Shown here: positions 22,215 through 30,041 of the stretch, piece after piece
How positions within the stretch are numbered: the first letter of the stretch is position 1
Layout: each line of letters starts with the position of its first letter
Source of the DNA: Planctomycetota bacterium
Lineage (GTDB): Bacteria > Planctomycetota > E44-bin39
Direction of reading: 5' to 3'
Assembly: GCA_004376375.1 (NCBI GenBank)
Contig: SOJX01000062.1
Location: 1-53,466, forward strand
DNA length: 53,466 nucleotides
The notes under the pieces: generated by a model
Seen by the model: the letters and a program-made list of their open reading frames with translations, nothing else
What the model was told of the DNA's origin: nothing
The model's database searches: none
Made by a program: the position numbers and the translations under genes

Positions 22215-23273
22215 TTACTTCCGTAAAGCGATAAAAACGTGCGGGCGCAGCCCGAGACAGTTAACGACGAAACACTTCGATATCGTAAACGCGCGGCGGT
22301 TTTTCAGCGCCGAATCCATGGATTTCGCGGCGGTTGTGATTATTGCGAGCCGCCCTTTGTGCCGCAGGACGCGCGCGGCCTCCTCCGCGAAGACTTCGTA
22401 CAGGTCGGCCAGCCGGTCCGCGGTCCAGTTTTTTGCATCATGTTTCTCGCCCCAGGGCGGATTGGCGACGATTGCGTCGACCGACCCGTCGGGCAGGGGC
22501 AGCCCGGTCGCGTCAAGACGGACCGGCACGAACGGGGTTCTGGCGAGGTTCTCCGCAGCGGTCCTTACGGCTTTCCCGTCCGCATCGCCGCCCAGAATCG
22601 CGGAGGCGTCGGCAAAACGCAGGCGCTCGAGGATGATTGTTCCCGAGCCGCAGAACGGGTCGGCGAAAACCTCGCCTTGCCAGGGATAAGTGAGAAATAT
22701 CATCGAGTAGGCGACCGAGGCGGGGAGGGCGCCCGGAAGGTCTCGGCGTTTTCCGCTTCTGCGCGATACCAGGCGGACGCAAAGCATTGCCCGGGGGCCG
22801 TGAATGTCCAGCCACAGGCCGATACCGTCTCTTCTGGTCCTCCGCCACTTCGGCAGCTTTTTGTCAACGCCCGTAAGCAATGTGTCGCGCAGCTCCCGCC
22901 TGCGCATGTCGCTGCGGTTTTCAATCGTGATCATCGGCTCGAAGCGGGCGGCCTTTGCGCGCCCGGAGACTGCGCGCTCGAGGTTGAGCGCGGCGTGGAG
23001 AGTTTCCGAGCCCAGCGCCCTTTCCACCATTCGAGCCAGGCCTTTCATGTCTCCCGGATTCCGGCTGGAGGCGATTACCGCGTAAACGTCTTCCACCGTT
23101 CCGAGCTGCCGCAGGGTGTCCGCGTCCGGGTCTGCTTCGAAAAATACCTTGCGCTTCCCCTCGCCGATGAGCTGTCTGACTTTGCGTATTTTCTCGGCGT
23201 GCAGTTTTCTTGCCGAGAGCTCCTGCTCGGCCGCGTTCTCGAGTCCCATCCAGCATAAGGCGCAGAATTCCAT
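22215..23273 (-). CDS. THUMP-domain RNA N2-guanosine methyltransferase
   Basis: This 352-residue protein has an N-terminal THUMP-like RNA-binding region (about 1-160) and a C-terminal Rossmann methyltransferase domain. The SAM-binding motif FADPFCGSGTIILE lies near residue 200 and the catalytic motif VANPPWGEK near 270. The architecture matches Trm14/THUMPD/RlmL-type enzymes that methylate N2 of guanine in tRNA or 23S rRNA. ATG 23273 starts the conserved block EFCALCWMGLENAAEQEL. The C-terminal LRPHVFIALRK fits the family. Whether the target is tRNA or rRNA cannot be told from the sequence. Confidence 0.88.
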   Translation of the reverse strand: MEFCALCWMGLENAAEQELSARKLHAEKIRKVRQLIGEGKRKVFFEADPDADTLRQLGTVEDVYAVIASSRNPGDMKGLARMVERALGSETLHAALNLERAVSGRAKAARFEPMITIENRSDMRRRELRDTLLTGVDKKLPKWRRTRRDGIGLWLDIHGPRAMLCVRLVSRRSGKRRDLPGALPASVAYSMIFLTYPWQGEVFADPFCGSGTIILERLRFADASAILGGDADGKAVRTAAENLARTPFVPVRLDATGLPLPDGSVDAIVANPPWGEKHDAKNWTADRLADLYEVFAEEAARVLRHKGRLAIITTAAKSMDSALKNRRAFTISKCFVVNCLGLRPHVFIALRK

Positions 23274-23328
23274 GACGAGATTATAGACGCGTTCGACGGA
23301 TTAAGCAACGCCGTGCCTGCAAAAATAA

Positions 23329-23356
23329 AAAGGGCGGACAGTAATGTCCGCCCTTT
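23329..23356 (-). terminator. rho-independent terminator
   Basis: The perfect 12-bp stem AAAGGGCGGACA/TGTCCGCCCTTT has loop TTAC on the minus strand, followed there by TTATTTTT. It ends the sigma/anti-sigma/effector operon, 27 bp after the stop at 23383. Confidence 0.85.
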
Positions 23357-23382
23357 CGGGTAATCAAGAAATGCCGGACGCC

Positions 23383-25119
23383 TTATTCTCCGGGGAAACG
23401 GCGCCTGGGTTTTCCGAGCAGCTCTTTGAGCTTTTCCTCGATAATCGATTCCTTTTCCTTGCGGAACTCTGCCTCTTCTTTTTTCATTTCCTCGATTTCC
23501 TGTGCAAGCTCTTCGATGTGGCGTTTCCATTTGCGCAGGCGGACGTCGAACAGCTTATTCAGAACGCCTCTGAGCTCTACGCGGATTTTCTCGCGCGCTT
23601 CTTTGCTTTCGGCGCGTTTGTATTTCTCGACGAGCTGCCACTGCCTGTGAGTCAGGCGGTTGTTTAAGATAATATCTTCGGCGCGTTGCGGATCTTCCTC
23701 AATAAGCTCTTTTAGCTCCCTCGCCTCGTTACGGGCGCGCATCAGGGCGTGCCTGTAAGCGTCGGGGTTCTTGCGGCGTACCTGCATCAACTCCTCGAAC
23801 CAGCCCGGATTATTCTTTTTCAGGAAGTCGAGGATTTTTTCTTCCTCTTCCGGCCCGATACGGCGTTCCTCTTCGTGCTCGCGCTCCCTGCCCTCGTCCT
23901 CGTGGAGGTCGCGCCAGATATCAAGCAGGACGCGGGGGAACTCTTCGGGCTCGTGTTCCCGCAGTTTCATCAGCTCCCGGTAGGCGTCGGGCGCGCGTTT
24001 CCTGATTTCGTGAAGGACTTTTTCGAGGTTTTCCATTAGTTCATGGATTTCCCCTTCGTCCTCCTCTTCGCATTCCTCTTCATCTTCCATGAGGTTGTCG
24101 CGCAGGCGCTCGAGGATTTCCGGTCTCGGACCGTGCTTCTTGAATTTCATGAGCAGCTCGAAGAAGTCGGGGGAATGCCTTTTTATGTCTTCGAGCTCCT
24201 CCTTGTTGCGCAGTATGTCTTTAGCCATTTTGGCGATATCGTCGAGCGTGGGCTCATCTTCTTCTTCGCCTTCCTCGCGCTCCCGTTCCATCCAGATATC
24301 GCGCAGCCGCTCGAGAAACTTGCGTTCGAATCCGTGCTTTTTGATAGCCATGAGCAGCTCGAAGACATCCGGTGCTTCTCTCTTGAACTCGGCGAGTATA
24401 TCCTCGTTGTCGATGATTGATTTGACTTTATCCGCGATCTCGTCGAGCGAGGGCATGTCGCGCTCTTCACGTTCGCGGCCCTTATCCTCGCGGTGCATGA
24501 GGTCCATCCACATGTCCCGAAGGACGCGGAGAAATGCTTTAGGCTCACGTTTCTTGATGTCCATGAGCTTTTCGTACATTTCCGGCGCTCTTTCTTTTAT
24601 CTCGTGCATTATATCCTTTGCCTTCCTCTCAATCTCGTCCAGAGAAGGCATGTCAGGGTCTTCATCGTGTCCGCGGCGCTCCCTGTCGTCGTGCCGCGGA
24701 CGCTCGTCGTCATCGTGGCGAGGACGTTCTTCATGACGCGGGCGATCGTCACGCGGGCGGTCGTCACGCGGGCGGTCGCCCCGTTCGCGGTCGCCGTGGC
24801 GTTCGCGTTTACGCTCTTTGAGTTCGACCATCAGCTTTTCCGCGGCCGCGATAACCTCACGGCGGAACAGGTCCGGTTTTTCCTTGAGCTTCATCAGTTT
24901 CTCGTAGAGTTCGGGGCGGTGTTTCTTGAGCAGTTTCAGCATTTCGTGGAAACGCTCTTCGCGCATTCTTTTTTCGTCGCGCCGGCGGTCGTCTTTTCGT
25001 GCCCGGTCGTCGCGTTCACCGCGGTGGCGCTCACCGGCGTCAGCCGGCATGACCCAGGCGAGGACCGTCAGCATGATCACTGCGGTCAGGATAAAACGTA
25101 AAGCGGTTCGTAATGTCAT
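23383..25119 (-). CDS. exported charged helical-repeat protein in a sigma/anti-sigma operon
   Basis: This is a 578-residue protein with a Sec signal peptide (hydrophobic stretch ending PADAGERH). After an Arg/Asp/His-rich segment (about 110-170, DDRPRDDRPR-like) come at least six repeats of about 45-60 residues. Each is a helical hairpin of the form IKERxPExYEKLMxIKKxxPxxFLRxLRDxW, separated by acidic linkers. The C-terminal 100 residues are a long charged coiled coil. No known domain is recognised. ATG 25119 has GGAGGA just upstream. It is the third gene after an ECF sigma factor and its zf-HC2 anti-sigma factor, so it is probably their envelope-stress effector or sensor (inference). Confidence 0.8.
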   Translation of the reverse strand: MTLRTALRFILTAVIMLTVLAWVMPADAGERHRGERDDRARKDDRRRDEKRMREERFHEMLKLLKKHRPELYEKLMKLKEKPDLFRREVIAAAEKLMVELKERKRERHGDRERGDRPRDDRPRDDRPRHEERPRHDDDERPRHDDRERRGHDEDPDMPSLDEIERKAKDIMHEIKERAPEMYEKLMDIKKREPKAFLRVLRDMWMDLMHREDKGREREERDMPSLDEIADKVKSIIDNEDILAEFKREAPDVFELLMAIKKHGFERKFLERLRDIWMEREREEGEEEDEPTLDDIAKMAKDILRNKEELEDIKRHSPDFFELLMKFKKHGPRPEILERLRDNLMEDEEECEEEDEGEIHELMENLEKVLHEIRKRAPDAYRELMKLREHEPEEFPRVLLDIWRDLHEDEGREREHEEERRIGPEEEEKILDFLKKNNPGWFEELMQVRRKNPDAYRHALMRARNEARELKELIEEDPQRAEDIILNNRLTHRQWQLVEKYKRAESKEAREKIRVELRGVLNKLFDVRLRKWKRHIEELAQEIEEMKKEEAEFRKEKESIIEEKLKELLGKPRRRFPGE

Positions 25120-25158
25120 TTGTTCCTCCGTGTTTCTATACATTTGCGTGGAGAAGGG

Positions 25159-25803
25159 TTATTCGTCTCCGAGAATTGATTTCAGGTTGCGTTTTGCCGA
25201 GGAGACCCGGCCTTCGAGACGGGTGAGCCGGCTGTTGCCGCCCGATCCCCCGCGGCCCAGGTATGCCCTGGCCAGCGCGATACCGCCGTTGACTTTATTT
25301 ATCCGCTTGCCGAGACGGTCGAGCTTTGCGAACGTTACTTCGTCCCTGGGACCTGTCGTCTTTTCGGGCGCTTTATCGGCTTTGGCGACGGTCGTGTTAT
25401 TACCGACAGCGCTGCCGATAGTGGTTGTTTCAAGAGTTTTTCCGGTATTGGACATGGCGGTGCGTTTCGGCCCGGGCGTGTCCTGCACGCCCGGCAGGAG
25501 CAGCCATACGAACAGCACGATAAGAATCGCGGCGGCGTAGCGCAGGAAAGAAGACCAGCGGTGGACAGGCGCCCCGGCGACTATTTCAGTTTTTACAGCC
25601 TGCTTGATAGTTTTGATCGCGGCTTCCGGCAGCGGCCCGACGTCGACTGCGCGCGAAGCCTCGAGGACGGCGCGGTACTCTTCGACCGCGGCGCGGCAGT
25701 CCGCGCACCCGGACAGGTGCTGCCCGAGCTCTGCTTCGGCCGCTTCGTCGAGCTCGCCGTAAACGTGGAGAAGAATATTATTTTCCGACTCGCCGCAATT
25801 CAT
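25159..25803 (-). CDS. zf-HC2 anti-sigma factor, single-pass membrane protein
   Basis: This 214-residue protein has an N-terminal zinc-binding anti-sigma domain with the H-x3-C-x2-C motif (His29, Cys33, Cys36 in QHLSGCADC). A single transmembrane helix lies at about 84-104 (FLRYAAAILIVLFVWLLLPG), and a Thr/Lys-rich periplasmic part of about 110 residues follows. It should hold the upstream ECF sigma factor at the membrane and release it on an envelope signal. Start and sigma stop overlap as ATGA (25800-25803), a sign of translational coupling. Confidence 0.9.
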   Translation of the reverse strand: MNCGESENNILLHVYGELDEAAEAELGQHLSGCADCRAAVEEYRAVLEASRAVDVGPLPEAAIKTIKQAVKTEIVAGAPVHRWSSFLRYAAAILIVLFVWLLLPGVQDTPGPKRTAMSNTGKTLETTTIGSAVGNNTTVAKADKAPEKTTGPRDEVTFAKLDRLGKRINKVNGGIALARAYLGRGGSGGNSRLTRLEGRVSSAKRNLKSILGDE

Positions 25804-26381
25804 CGTTTCCTGTTTTTCTCCGACCCTTGCCCGCTTGTCTGCGGGGCAAGTGTTTTTCTGAGGTTTTCCATCGCGTATCTCATCCTTCCGAGCGCGGTGT
25901 TGAGCGGGCAGTCGAGGATTTTCGCGATCTCCTTGAACTTCAGGCCCGACTCCTCGCGGAGGAGGAAGACCGCGCGCTGGTCGTCCGGGAGAGACGCGAC
26001 CGCTTCTTTCATCCTTTTCTGTACCTCGCGCTTTTCGGCCGCTTCAAGAGGCGTTTCCGTAACCGCGCCTGCGCGGCTGATAATTTCGGATTGCGCCTCG
26101 CGGCCGGTGCGCTGCCGGCGAAGGTGGTCGACCGCGATGTTGTATGCAATTTGAAAGAGCCAGGCTTTCAGTTCGCTTTTCTTTTCGTCCAGCCGCGGCG
26201 CGGCCCGCACGACCCGAAGAAAAACTTCCTGGAGCAGGTCTTCCGCGGTTTCCCGGCTGCCGACCAGCCGGACCAGAAAGCGCATCAGGCGGTGCGAAAA
26301 GGAATCGACCAGCGTATCAAAGGCCGATGTGTCGCCCGATTTCAGGCCTGCGATCAGTGCATCGGTATCGTAGCCGGTCAT
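25800..26381 (-). CDS. ECF-type RNA polymerase sigma factor
   Basis: This 193-residue sigma factor has region 2 (FDTLVDSFSHRLMRFLVRLVGSRETAEDLLQEVFLRV, residues about 20-58, with WLFQIAYNIAVDHLRR) and region 4 (LPDDQRAVFLLREESGLKFKEIAKILDCPLNTALGRMRYAMENLR, about 130-175). It has no region 1.1 or 3, as usual for ECF factors. It is the first gene of a three-gene operon with its membrane anti-sigma factor and a repeat protein. The C-terminal end is short and basic. Confidence 0.95.
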   Translation of the reverse strand: MTGYDTDALIAGLKSGDTSAFDTLVDSFSHRLMRFLVRLVGSRETAEDLLQEVFLRVVRAAPRLDEKKSELKAWLFQIAYNIAVDHLRRQRTGREAQSEIISRAGAVTETPLEAAEKREVQKRMKEAVASLPDDQRAVFLLREESGLKFKEIAKILDCPLNTALGRMRYAMENLRKTLAPQTSGQGSEKNRKR

Positions 26382-26457
26382 TGTCTTTTCACTTTGTAAA
26401 ACGGTGTCATCACGGGATTATTGCCTGAATGACGGAAATCTGAGCGGTTTTTATAAC

Positions 26458-27192
26458 TCATTGAGCTAAAAGGTGTTCGAACTCCTCCCGGGTGAAGAAC
26501 AGGACTCCGGGATCGTCGAGACAGATAACGAGCGCGGTCGGCTCGCCGATATCGGATATTATCATGACATTGATATTGCGCGAATTATCCGATGACAGCG
26601 GCGCTTTTTTCCAGACGTCCAGCGGCGCTTCCGGGAGAATACTCTCGATTCTGTATATCCGGCCCGCGGTTATCGGCAGCACGTTCGGCATCAGGTCGAT
26701 AAACTGGAGCGCGAATATCGATGTTACATCAATGTCGTACTGCGGCAGAAGCGGCAGGTCCAGCGGCGTTTCCTCGTGGTCGATTTCCGGAAATTCGCGG
26801 ACGCGCGAGATGGTGAGATACAGCGAGCCTTTGCGAAGAACCTCGGTCGGTTCGCCTATATGCACGAATTCGAAGTCCGAAGTGGAGTCTGCGAGGAATT
26901 CCAGAAGCGCGCGAATGTATGCGATCCCGTCTGTATCAGCGAGTATCTGGACTTCGTCGGCGTCAACCGCAACGCGGATTGTGTTCGGCTTTTTTGAAGA
27001 AAAATCGATAACGTTCAGGTGGAGCGGGCGCGTGCCCAGCTTTTCGGACGCAGCAAAAAGGAATTCGTTGGCTTTCGTGGATTCCAGCGTTCGGGCGTGT
27101 CCGTACAATTCCTCGATTACAGCCTGCTCGTCTTCGGGAAGACTGTATTTCGCGGCGAGGCCGTCGACAAAGACTTCATCAGAACCGTGCAT
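26458..27192 (-). CDS. hypothetical cytosolic protein
   Basis: This is a 244-residue protein without signal peptide, transmembrane segment or family recognised. It is acidic, has a mixed alpha/beta look and contains DFEFVHIGEPTEVLRKG near its middle and DPGVLFFTREEFEHLL at the end. Codon use looks like that of its neighbours, and the frame is long and intact, so it is very probably expressed. It lies 76 bp upstream of the sigma factor on the same strand and could be transcribed into that operon. Confidence 0.7.
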   Translation of the reverse strand: MHGSDEVFVDGLAAKYSLPEDEQAVIEELYGHARTLESTKANEFLFAASEKLGTRPLHLNVIDFSSKKPNTIRVAVDADEVQILADTDGIAYIRALLEFLADSTSDFEFVHIGEPTEVLRKGSLYLTISRVREFPEIDHEETPLDLPLLPQYDIDVTSIFALQFIDLMPNVLPITAGRIYRIESILPEAPLDVWKKAPLSSDNSRNINVMIISDIGEPTALVICLDDPGVLFFTREEFEHLLAQ

Positions 27193-27243
27193 GTCTTCGA
27201 GTCTAGCACCGCAAACGGCGGGATGTCAACGAAATTTGCGGAT

Positions 27244-27334
27244 AAGAAGTGCTGAAGTGTTGAAGTGCTGAAGTGCTAAAGTTAAGAAGTGTAGAAGTTA
27301 AGAAGTGCAGAAGTTAAGAAGTGTAGAAGTTAAG
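27244..27334. repeat. short-period repeat tract (word GAAGTGCT / GAAGTTAA)
   Basis: About 90 bp of degenerate gaagtgctgaagtgttgaag and agaagttaagaagtg words. Only one clear arm is present. It lies in the gap upstream of the hypothetical protein. Confidence 0.8.
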
Positions 27335-27421
27335 ACTATATTCCTTCGAAGAAAATAGCGAAGAGCCCATTTCTTTTCGTTTCTCAACTCCTCTCCCGTT
27401 TTCCTGCCGTTTGCGCATGTT

Positions 27422-28105
27422 CTACCTGGGACCGATCTTGCCGCTGTTCTTACCATCATGTTTTCGTAATAATTCCGTCATTCCCGATTTTCGCGCCTCT
27501 TCATACTCACCCAGATCAAGGGGAGTTGCACCATCATCATTCGTTGCGTTAACGTCTGCGCCTCTTTTAATCAGGAATTCAACGATTTCTTTCTTACCCA
27601 CAAGTGCCGCCAGATGCAGAGGCGTACTGCCTCTGTTTGCCGGAGATTTTGCATCGATATCTGCTCCGCTGTCAATTATAAGTTTAACGAGCTGAAGATT
27701 GCGGATCTCAACTGAGGCATGGAGGGGTGTAGTATAAGAAGCGCAGTTGACATCTGCTCCACATGAAATGAGGATGTCGCAGGTGTTATAAAATCCCTCA
27801 TAAACTGCATGCAAAAATAACTGGGGCGTCTGTTTATTGATGCTTGATAGTTTTTCCAAATTCCGAGACCAGAAATCTACCTCTTCTTCACCGCCAGAGA
27901 ACTCGCCTGTCAGGATATCTCTTCCTTTTGGCCCCATGGATATTAATGCTCTGACGGCCGATATGCGTTTCAAGCCATCTTTTGAGTGTAGCTTTGTGAG
28001 TTGATAACGTATCCTCACCGGCGTCCAGAGCAGGCAGGTCGTTATTACCGCCGCGAAAAGGACGAGAACGAAAATGCCGAGTTTTATTGGCAAGGTTATT
28101 TTCAT
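27422..28105 (-). CDS. membrane-anchored ankyrin-repeat protein
   Basis: This 227-residue protein has one N-terminal transmembrane helix (IKLGIFVLVLFAAVITTCLLW) and no lipobox. A short helical region (RISAVRALISMGPKGRDIL) is followed by four ankyrin repeats, for example TPLHASVEIRNLQLVKLIIDSGADID, TPLHLAALVGKKEIVEFLIKRGADVN and TPLDLGEYEEARKSG. It is a paralog of the protein at 50983-51915 (shared FNAVNSLIRLGQRGKKILL-like block). Both are flanked by short-period repeats. Its function is probably protein binding at the inner membrane. Confidence 0.88.
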   Translation of the reverse strand: MKITLPIKLGIFVLVLFAAVITTCLLWTPVRIRYQLTKLHSKDGLKRISAVRALISMGPKGRDILTGEFSGGEEEVDFWSRNLEKLSSINKQTPQLFLHAVYEGFYNTCDILISCGADVNCASYTTPLHASVEIRNLQLVKLIIDSGADIDAKSPANRGSTPLHLAALVGKKEIVEFLIKRGADVNATNDDGATPLDLGEYEEARKSGMTELLRKHDGKNSGKIGPR

Positions 28106-28130
28106 TTTTTATTTTCTTTTTTCTCGGTAC

Positions 28131-28364
28131 TCGGTACTCGATACTCGGTACTTCTTCTATATTGTACAGGCAAACGCGGCGAGTGCAAGCGGTCACAAAA
28201 AGGGATACGGGATACGGGGTAGGGGATACGGATAAAGGATGAACGAATCGTTTCTCGTTTCTGGTTTCTCGTAATATAAACACGAGAAACGAGAAACGAG
28301 GAACGAGAAACGAGAAACGAGGAACGAGGAACGAGAAACGAGAAAGGGATACGGGATAAGGGAT
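28131..28364. repeat. composite short-period inverted repeats (CTCGGTA, GGGATACG, CGAGAAA)
   Basis: Three word types lie side by side in the 380-bp gene-free gap. Tandem ctcggtact units occur at 28131-28154, gggatacgg units at 28200-28240 and again 28345-28364, and an inverted pair of cgtttctcg (28248-28271) and cgagaaacg (28282-28345) around aatataaaca. The cgtttctcg/cgagaaacg pair is nested inside the gggatacg words. Confidence 0.8.
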
Positions 28365-28398
28365 GTTATAAAATATATCCGGCAGGTAAGTTGTATCA

Positions 28399-28428
28399 CA
28401 GGCGAAAAAAAATGAAGATTTTCGCCTG
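28399..28428. promoter_or_regulatory. perfect 10-bp inverted repeat upstream of the Tyr-rich gene
   Basis: CAGGCGAAAA and TTTTCGCCTG are separated by ten bases and lie ten bases before a TATAAT box at 28438-28443. The position fits an operator overlapping a promoter, but no good -35 box is visible, and a hairpin terminator for the preceding region is possible. Confidence 0.4.
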
Positions 28429-28485
28429 GTTTTCGTTTATAATTATAGTGGAAGTTGAAGGTCTTCAAGGCCGGGAGGTGAAATC

Positions 28486-28824
28486 ATGAATGCAAAGCTG
28501 TTTGTCTTCCTCGGCGTTCTGGCTCTGGCCTGCGCGGCCGTTTCGCTGGGGTGTCACGACGACGGGTATTCCAGCTACGGCTACGGGTTCGGACCCTACG
28601 GCGGGTACGGCTACTACGATTATAATTCCCATCCGACCTCTAACCCCTACGGATACTACGACCCGTACGGCTACTATTACGGCCCGTTTTACGACGACCA
28701 TAACGGAGTATATTTCTACTACGACCCGTACTACGACGAATATTTCTATTACGACGAATACTACGGCAGCTATTTCTACTATGAATACTACGACGATAAC
28801 GAGCACGTGACGATCTACTGGTAA
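28486..28824 (+). CDS. tyrosine-rich surface lipoprotein
   Basis: This is a 112-residue lipoprotein; the lipobox SLGC puts Cys at residue 23. The roughly 90-residue mature part contains about 32 Tyr with Gly, Asp and Phe, arranged as YYDPYGYYYGPFY- and YFYYDEYYGSYFYY-like runs, ending VTIYW. There is no recognisable fold. GGGAGGTG precedes the ATG at good spacing, so translation is likely. Tyr/Gly-rich low-complexity proteins can self-associate or crosslink through dityrosine, but nothing here proves a role. Upstream are repeats and an inverted repeat; a hairpin terminator follows. Confidence 0.82.
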   Translation: MNAKLFVFLGVLALACAAVSLGCHDDGYSSYGYGFGPYGGYGYYDYNSHPTSNPYGYYDPYGYYYGPFYDDHNGVYFYYDPYYDEYFYYDEYYGSYFYYEYYDDNEHVTIYW

Positions 28825-28828
28825 CCTT

Positions 28829-28875
28829 ATAAGAAGGGATAAGGTAATAAGGTAATAAGGGATAAGGGAAGAAAA
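28829..28875. repeat. short-period repeat tract (word AAGGGATAAGG)
   Basis: Degenerate aagggataagg and taaggtaa words directly after the Tyr-rich gene, merging into a gaagaaaag purine tract. Confidence 0.75.
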
Positions 28876-28894
28876 GAAAAAGAGAAGAAGAGAA

Positions 28895-28924
28895 GGGCGC
28901 AGCATGCTGCGCCCATGCTTTTTT
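28895..28924 (+). terminator. palindromic terminator
   Basis: The perfect 20-nt palindrome GGGCGCAGCA/TGCTGCGCCC (28895-28914) is followed by ATGC and TTTTTT. It probably ends the Tyr-rich lipoprotein transcript. The same core occurs at 32010-32037. Confidence 0.8.
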
Positions 28925-29012
28925 AACGGGCGGATTTGCCGTCGCCGGTTACTTTTTAATTGCCTTTCCCAGGAGTCGTGGATAATATGTTGTTTCTATC
29001 GGAGGATTTTCG

Positions 29013-29534
29013 GTGAAGTTCCACGACAGGCGGCCGACGGAATACAGCCGCGACGCTATCGGCGGTTTCGGAAAAACTCTCGCGGCAATCGCCGTCCTTT
29101 CGGGAGCGGCAGCGGTAGCCCTTCCGTTTTTCTGGTTCGCCACGATAGGCGCGGGTACGGCAGCCGGGATTATCACGGCGGGGGTATTTGCGCTGGTCGC
29201 GGGCGTGGCGTTCCTCGTGCTTCAGAAACACATAGCCGTCGACGCCGAGCGGCGCGAGATCAGGGTTGAAGTTTTCTCAGGCCCTTTGCGGCGCCTGGTC
29301 GTTGTGTATCCGTTCGATTCGGCGGTCGACGTTGTCCTTTACTCGCTCTCCTTCGGGGCGAAAAAATCGGGCATTCTGTACGCCTGCGCCATCAGGACGA
29401 ATTTCGACGAGATGATAATCTTCAACCCCGGCCTGCGGGACCCTGAGAAAAACGGCAGGATTGCGAACGCCCTGGCGGAAATGCTGGGCGTGAAGGTTGT
29501 CGCGGGGAGGATCGAGGAAACGCCGAATGGCTGA
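29013..29534 (+). CDS. hypothetical membrane protein
   Basis: This is a 173-residue protein with two adjacent transmembrane helices (about 22-42 and 47-69) and a C-terminal cytoplasmic domain of about 100 residues. The helix pair followed by a beta-rich domain (AVDAERREIRVEVFSGPLRRLVVVYPFDSAVDVVLY) resembles PH-like membrane proteins in layout only. The GTG start at 29013 has GGAGG eight bases upstream. Its last 8 bp overlap the NUDIX gene, so the two are translationally coupled. Function unknown. Confidence 0.78.
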   Translation: MKFHDRRPTEYSRDAIGGFGKTLAAIAVLSGAAAVALPFFWFATIGAGTAAGIITAGVFALVAGVAFLVLQKHIAVDAERREIRVEVFSGPLRRLVVVYPFDSAVDVVLYSLSFGAKKSGILYACAIRTNFDEMIIFNPGLRDPEKNGRIANALAEMLGVKVVAGRIEETPNG

Positions 29535-30033
29535 GCCTGCCGGAAAAATCGTGCCCGTGGTCCTCGTGGCGGTGGAGCGCGGCGGTTCGGACGAGTTCCT
29601 GCTTATCCGCCGCCGGGAGCCGCCGTTCGTCGGCCTGTGGGGCATGCCGGGCGGGAAAATCAGGCCCGGTGAGCACCCCGCAGACGCCGCCGGGCGGGAA
29701 ATACTCGAAGAGACCGGGTGCAGCCTTACAAATCTCCGCTGTCTCGGCACGGTCTCCGAGTTTCTTATCGAAGCCGGCGTTTCATACGCGCATCTCATGA
29801 TACACCTTTTCCGCGCCTCCACGGCGGATGAAGCGGTTTCCGAATCAAGGGAAGGCGAGCTTTCCTGGCGCGCGCGGAAAACCATCGTCGCGGCCCCTCC
29901 CGACATGATTCCGAGCGACGTCCGCATGCTTTCCGATATTCTGCTTCCGGAGAAACCCGCCCACGCCGAAGTGCATATCGAGAAAGAGGGCGGGCGGTAC
30001 AGGCTCACCAGGTTCGAGAAAACCAGCGGTTGA
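29527..30033 (+). CDS. NUDIX hydrolase
   Basis: This 168-residue enzyme has the full Nudix box GGKIRPGEHPADAAGREILEETG (Gly-x5-Glu-x7-REUxEExG) at about residues 44-66. It hydrolyses a nucleoside diphosphate linked to another group; the sequence before the box (LLIRRREPPFVGLWGMPGGK) recalls ADP-ribose pyrophosphatase or MutT-like members. The ATG at 29527 was chosen because it overlaps the preceding stop and the Nudix fold begins soon after; a longer frame from 29497 is less likely. The substrate cannot be told. Confidence 0.9.
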   Translation: MAEPAGKIVPVVLVAVERGGSDEFLLIRRREPPFVGLWGMPGGKIRPGEHPADAAGREILEETGCSLTNLRCLGTVSEFLIEAGVSYAHLMIHLFRASTADEAVSESREGELSWRARKTIVAAPPDMIPSDVRMLSDILLPEKPAHAEVHIEKEGGRYRLTRFEKTSG

Positions 30034-30041
30034 TGCCCGGC

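Noticed and set aside
25561..26154. Long plus-strand open frames opposite the sigma/anti-sigma genes, and similar long antisense frames elsewhere (for example 39180-40562, 48041-49348).
   Set aside because: They mirror the codon bias of GC-rich genes on the other strand and have no recognisable domains or ribosome sites.
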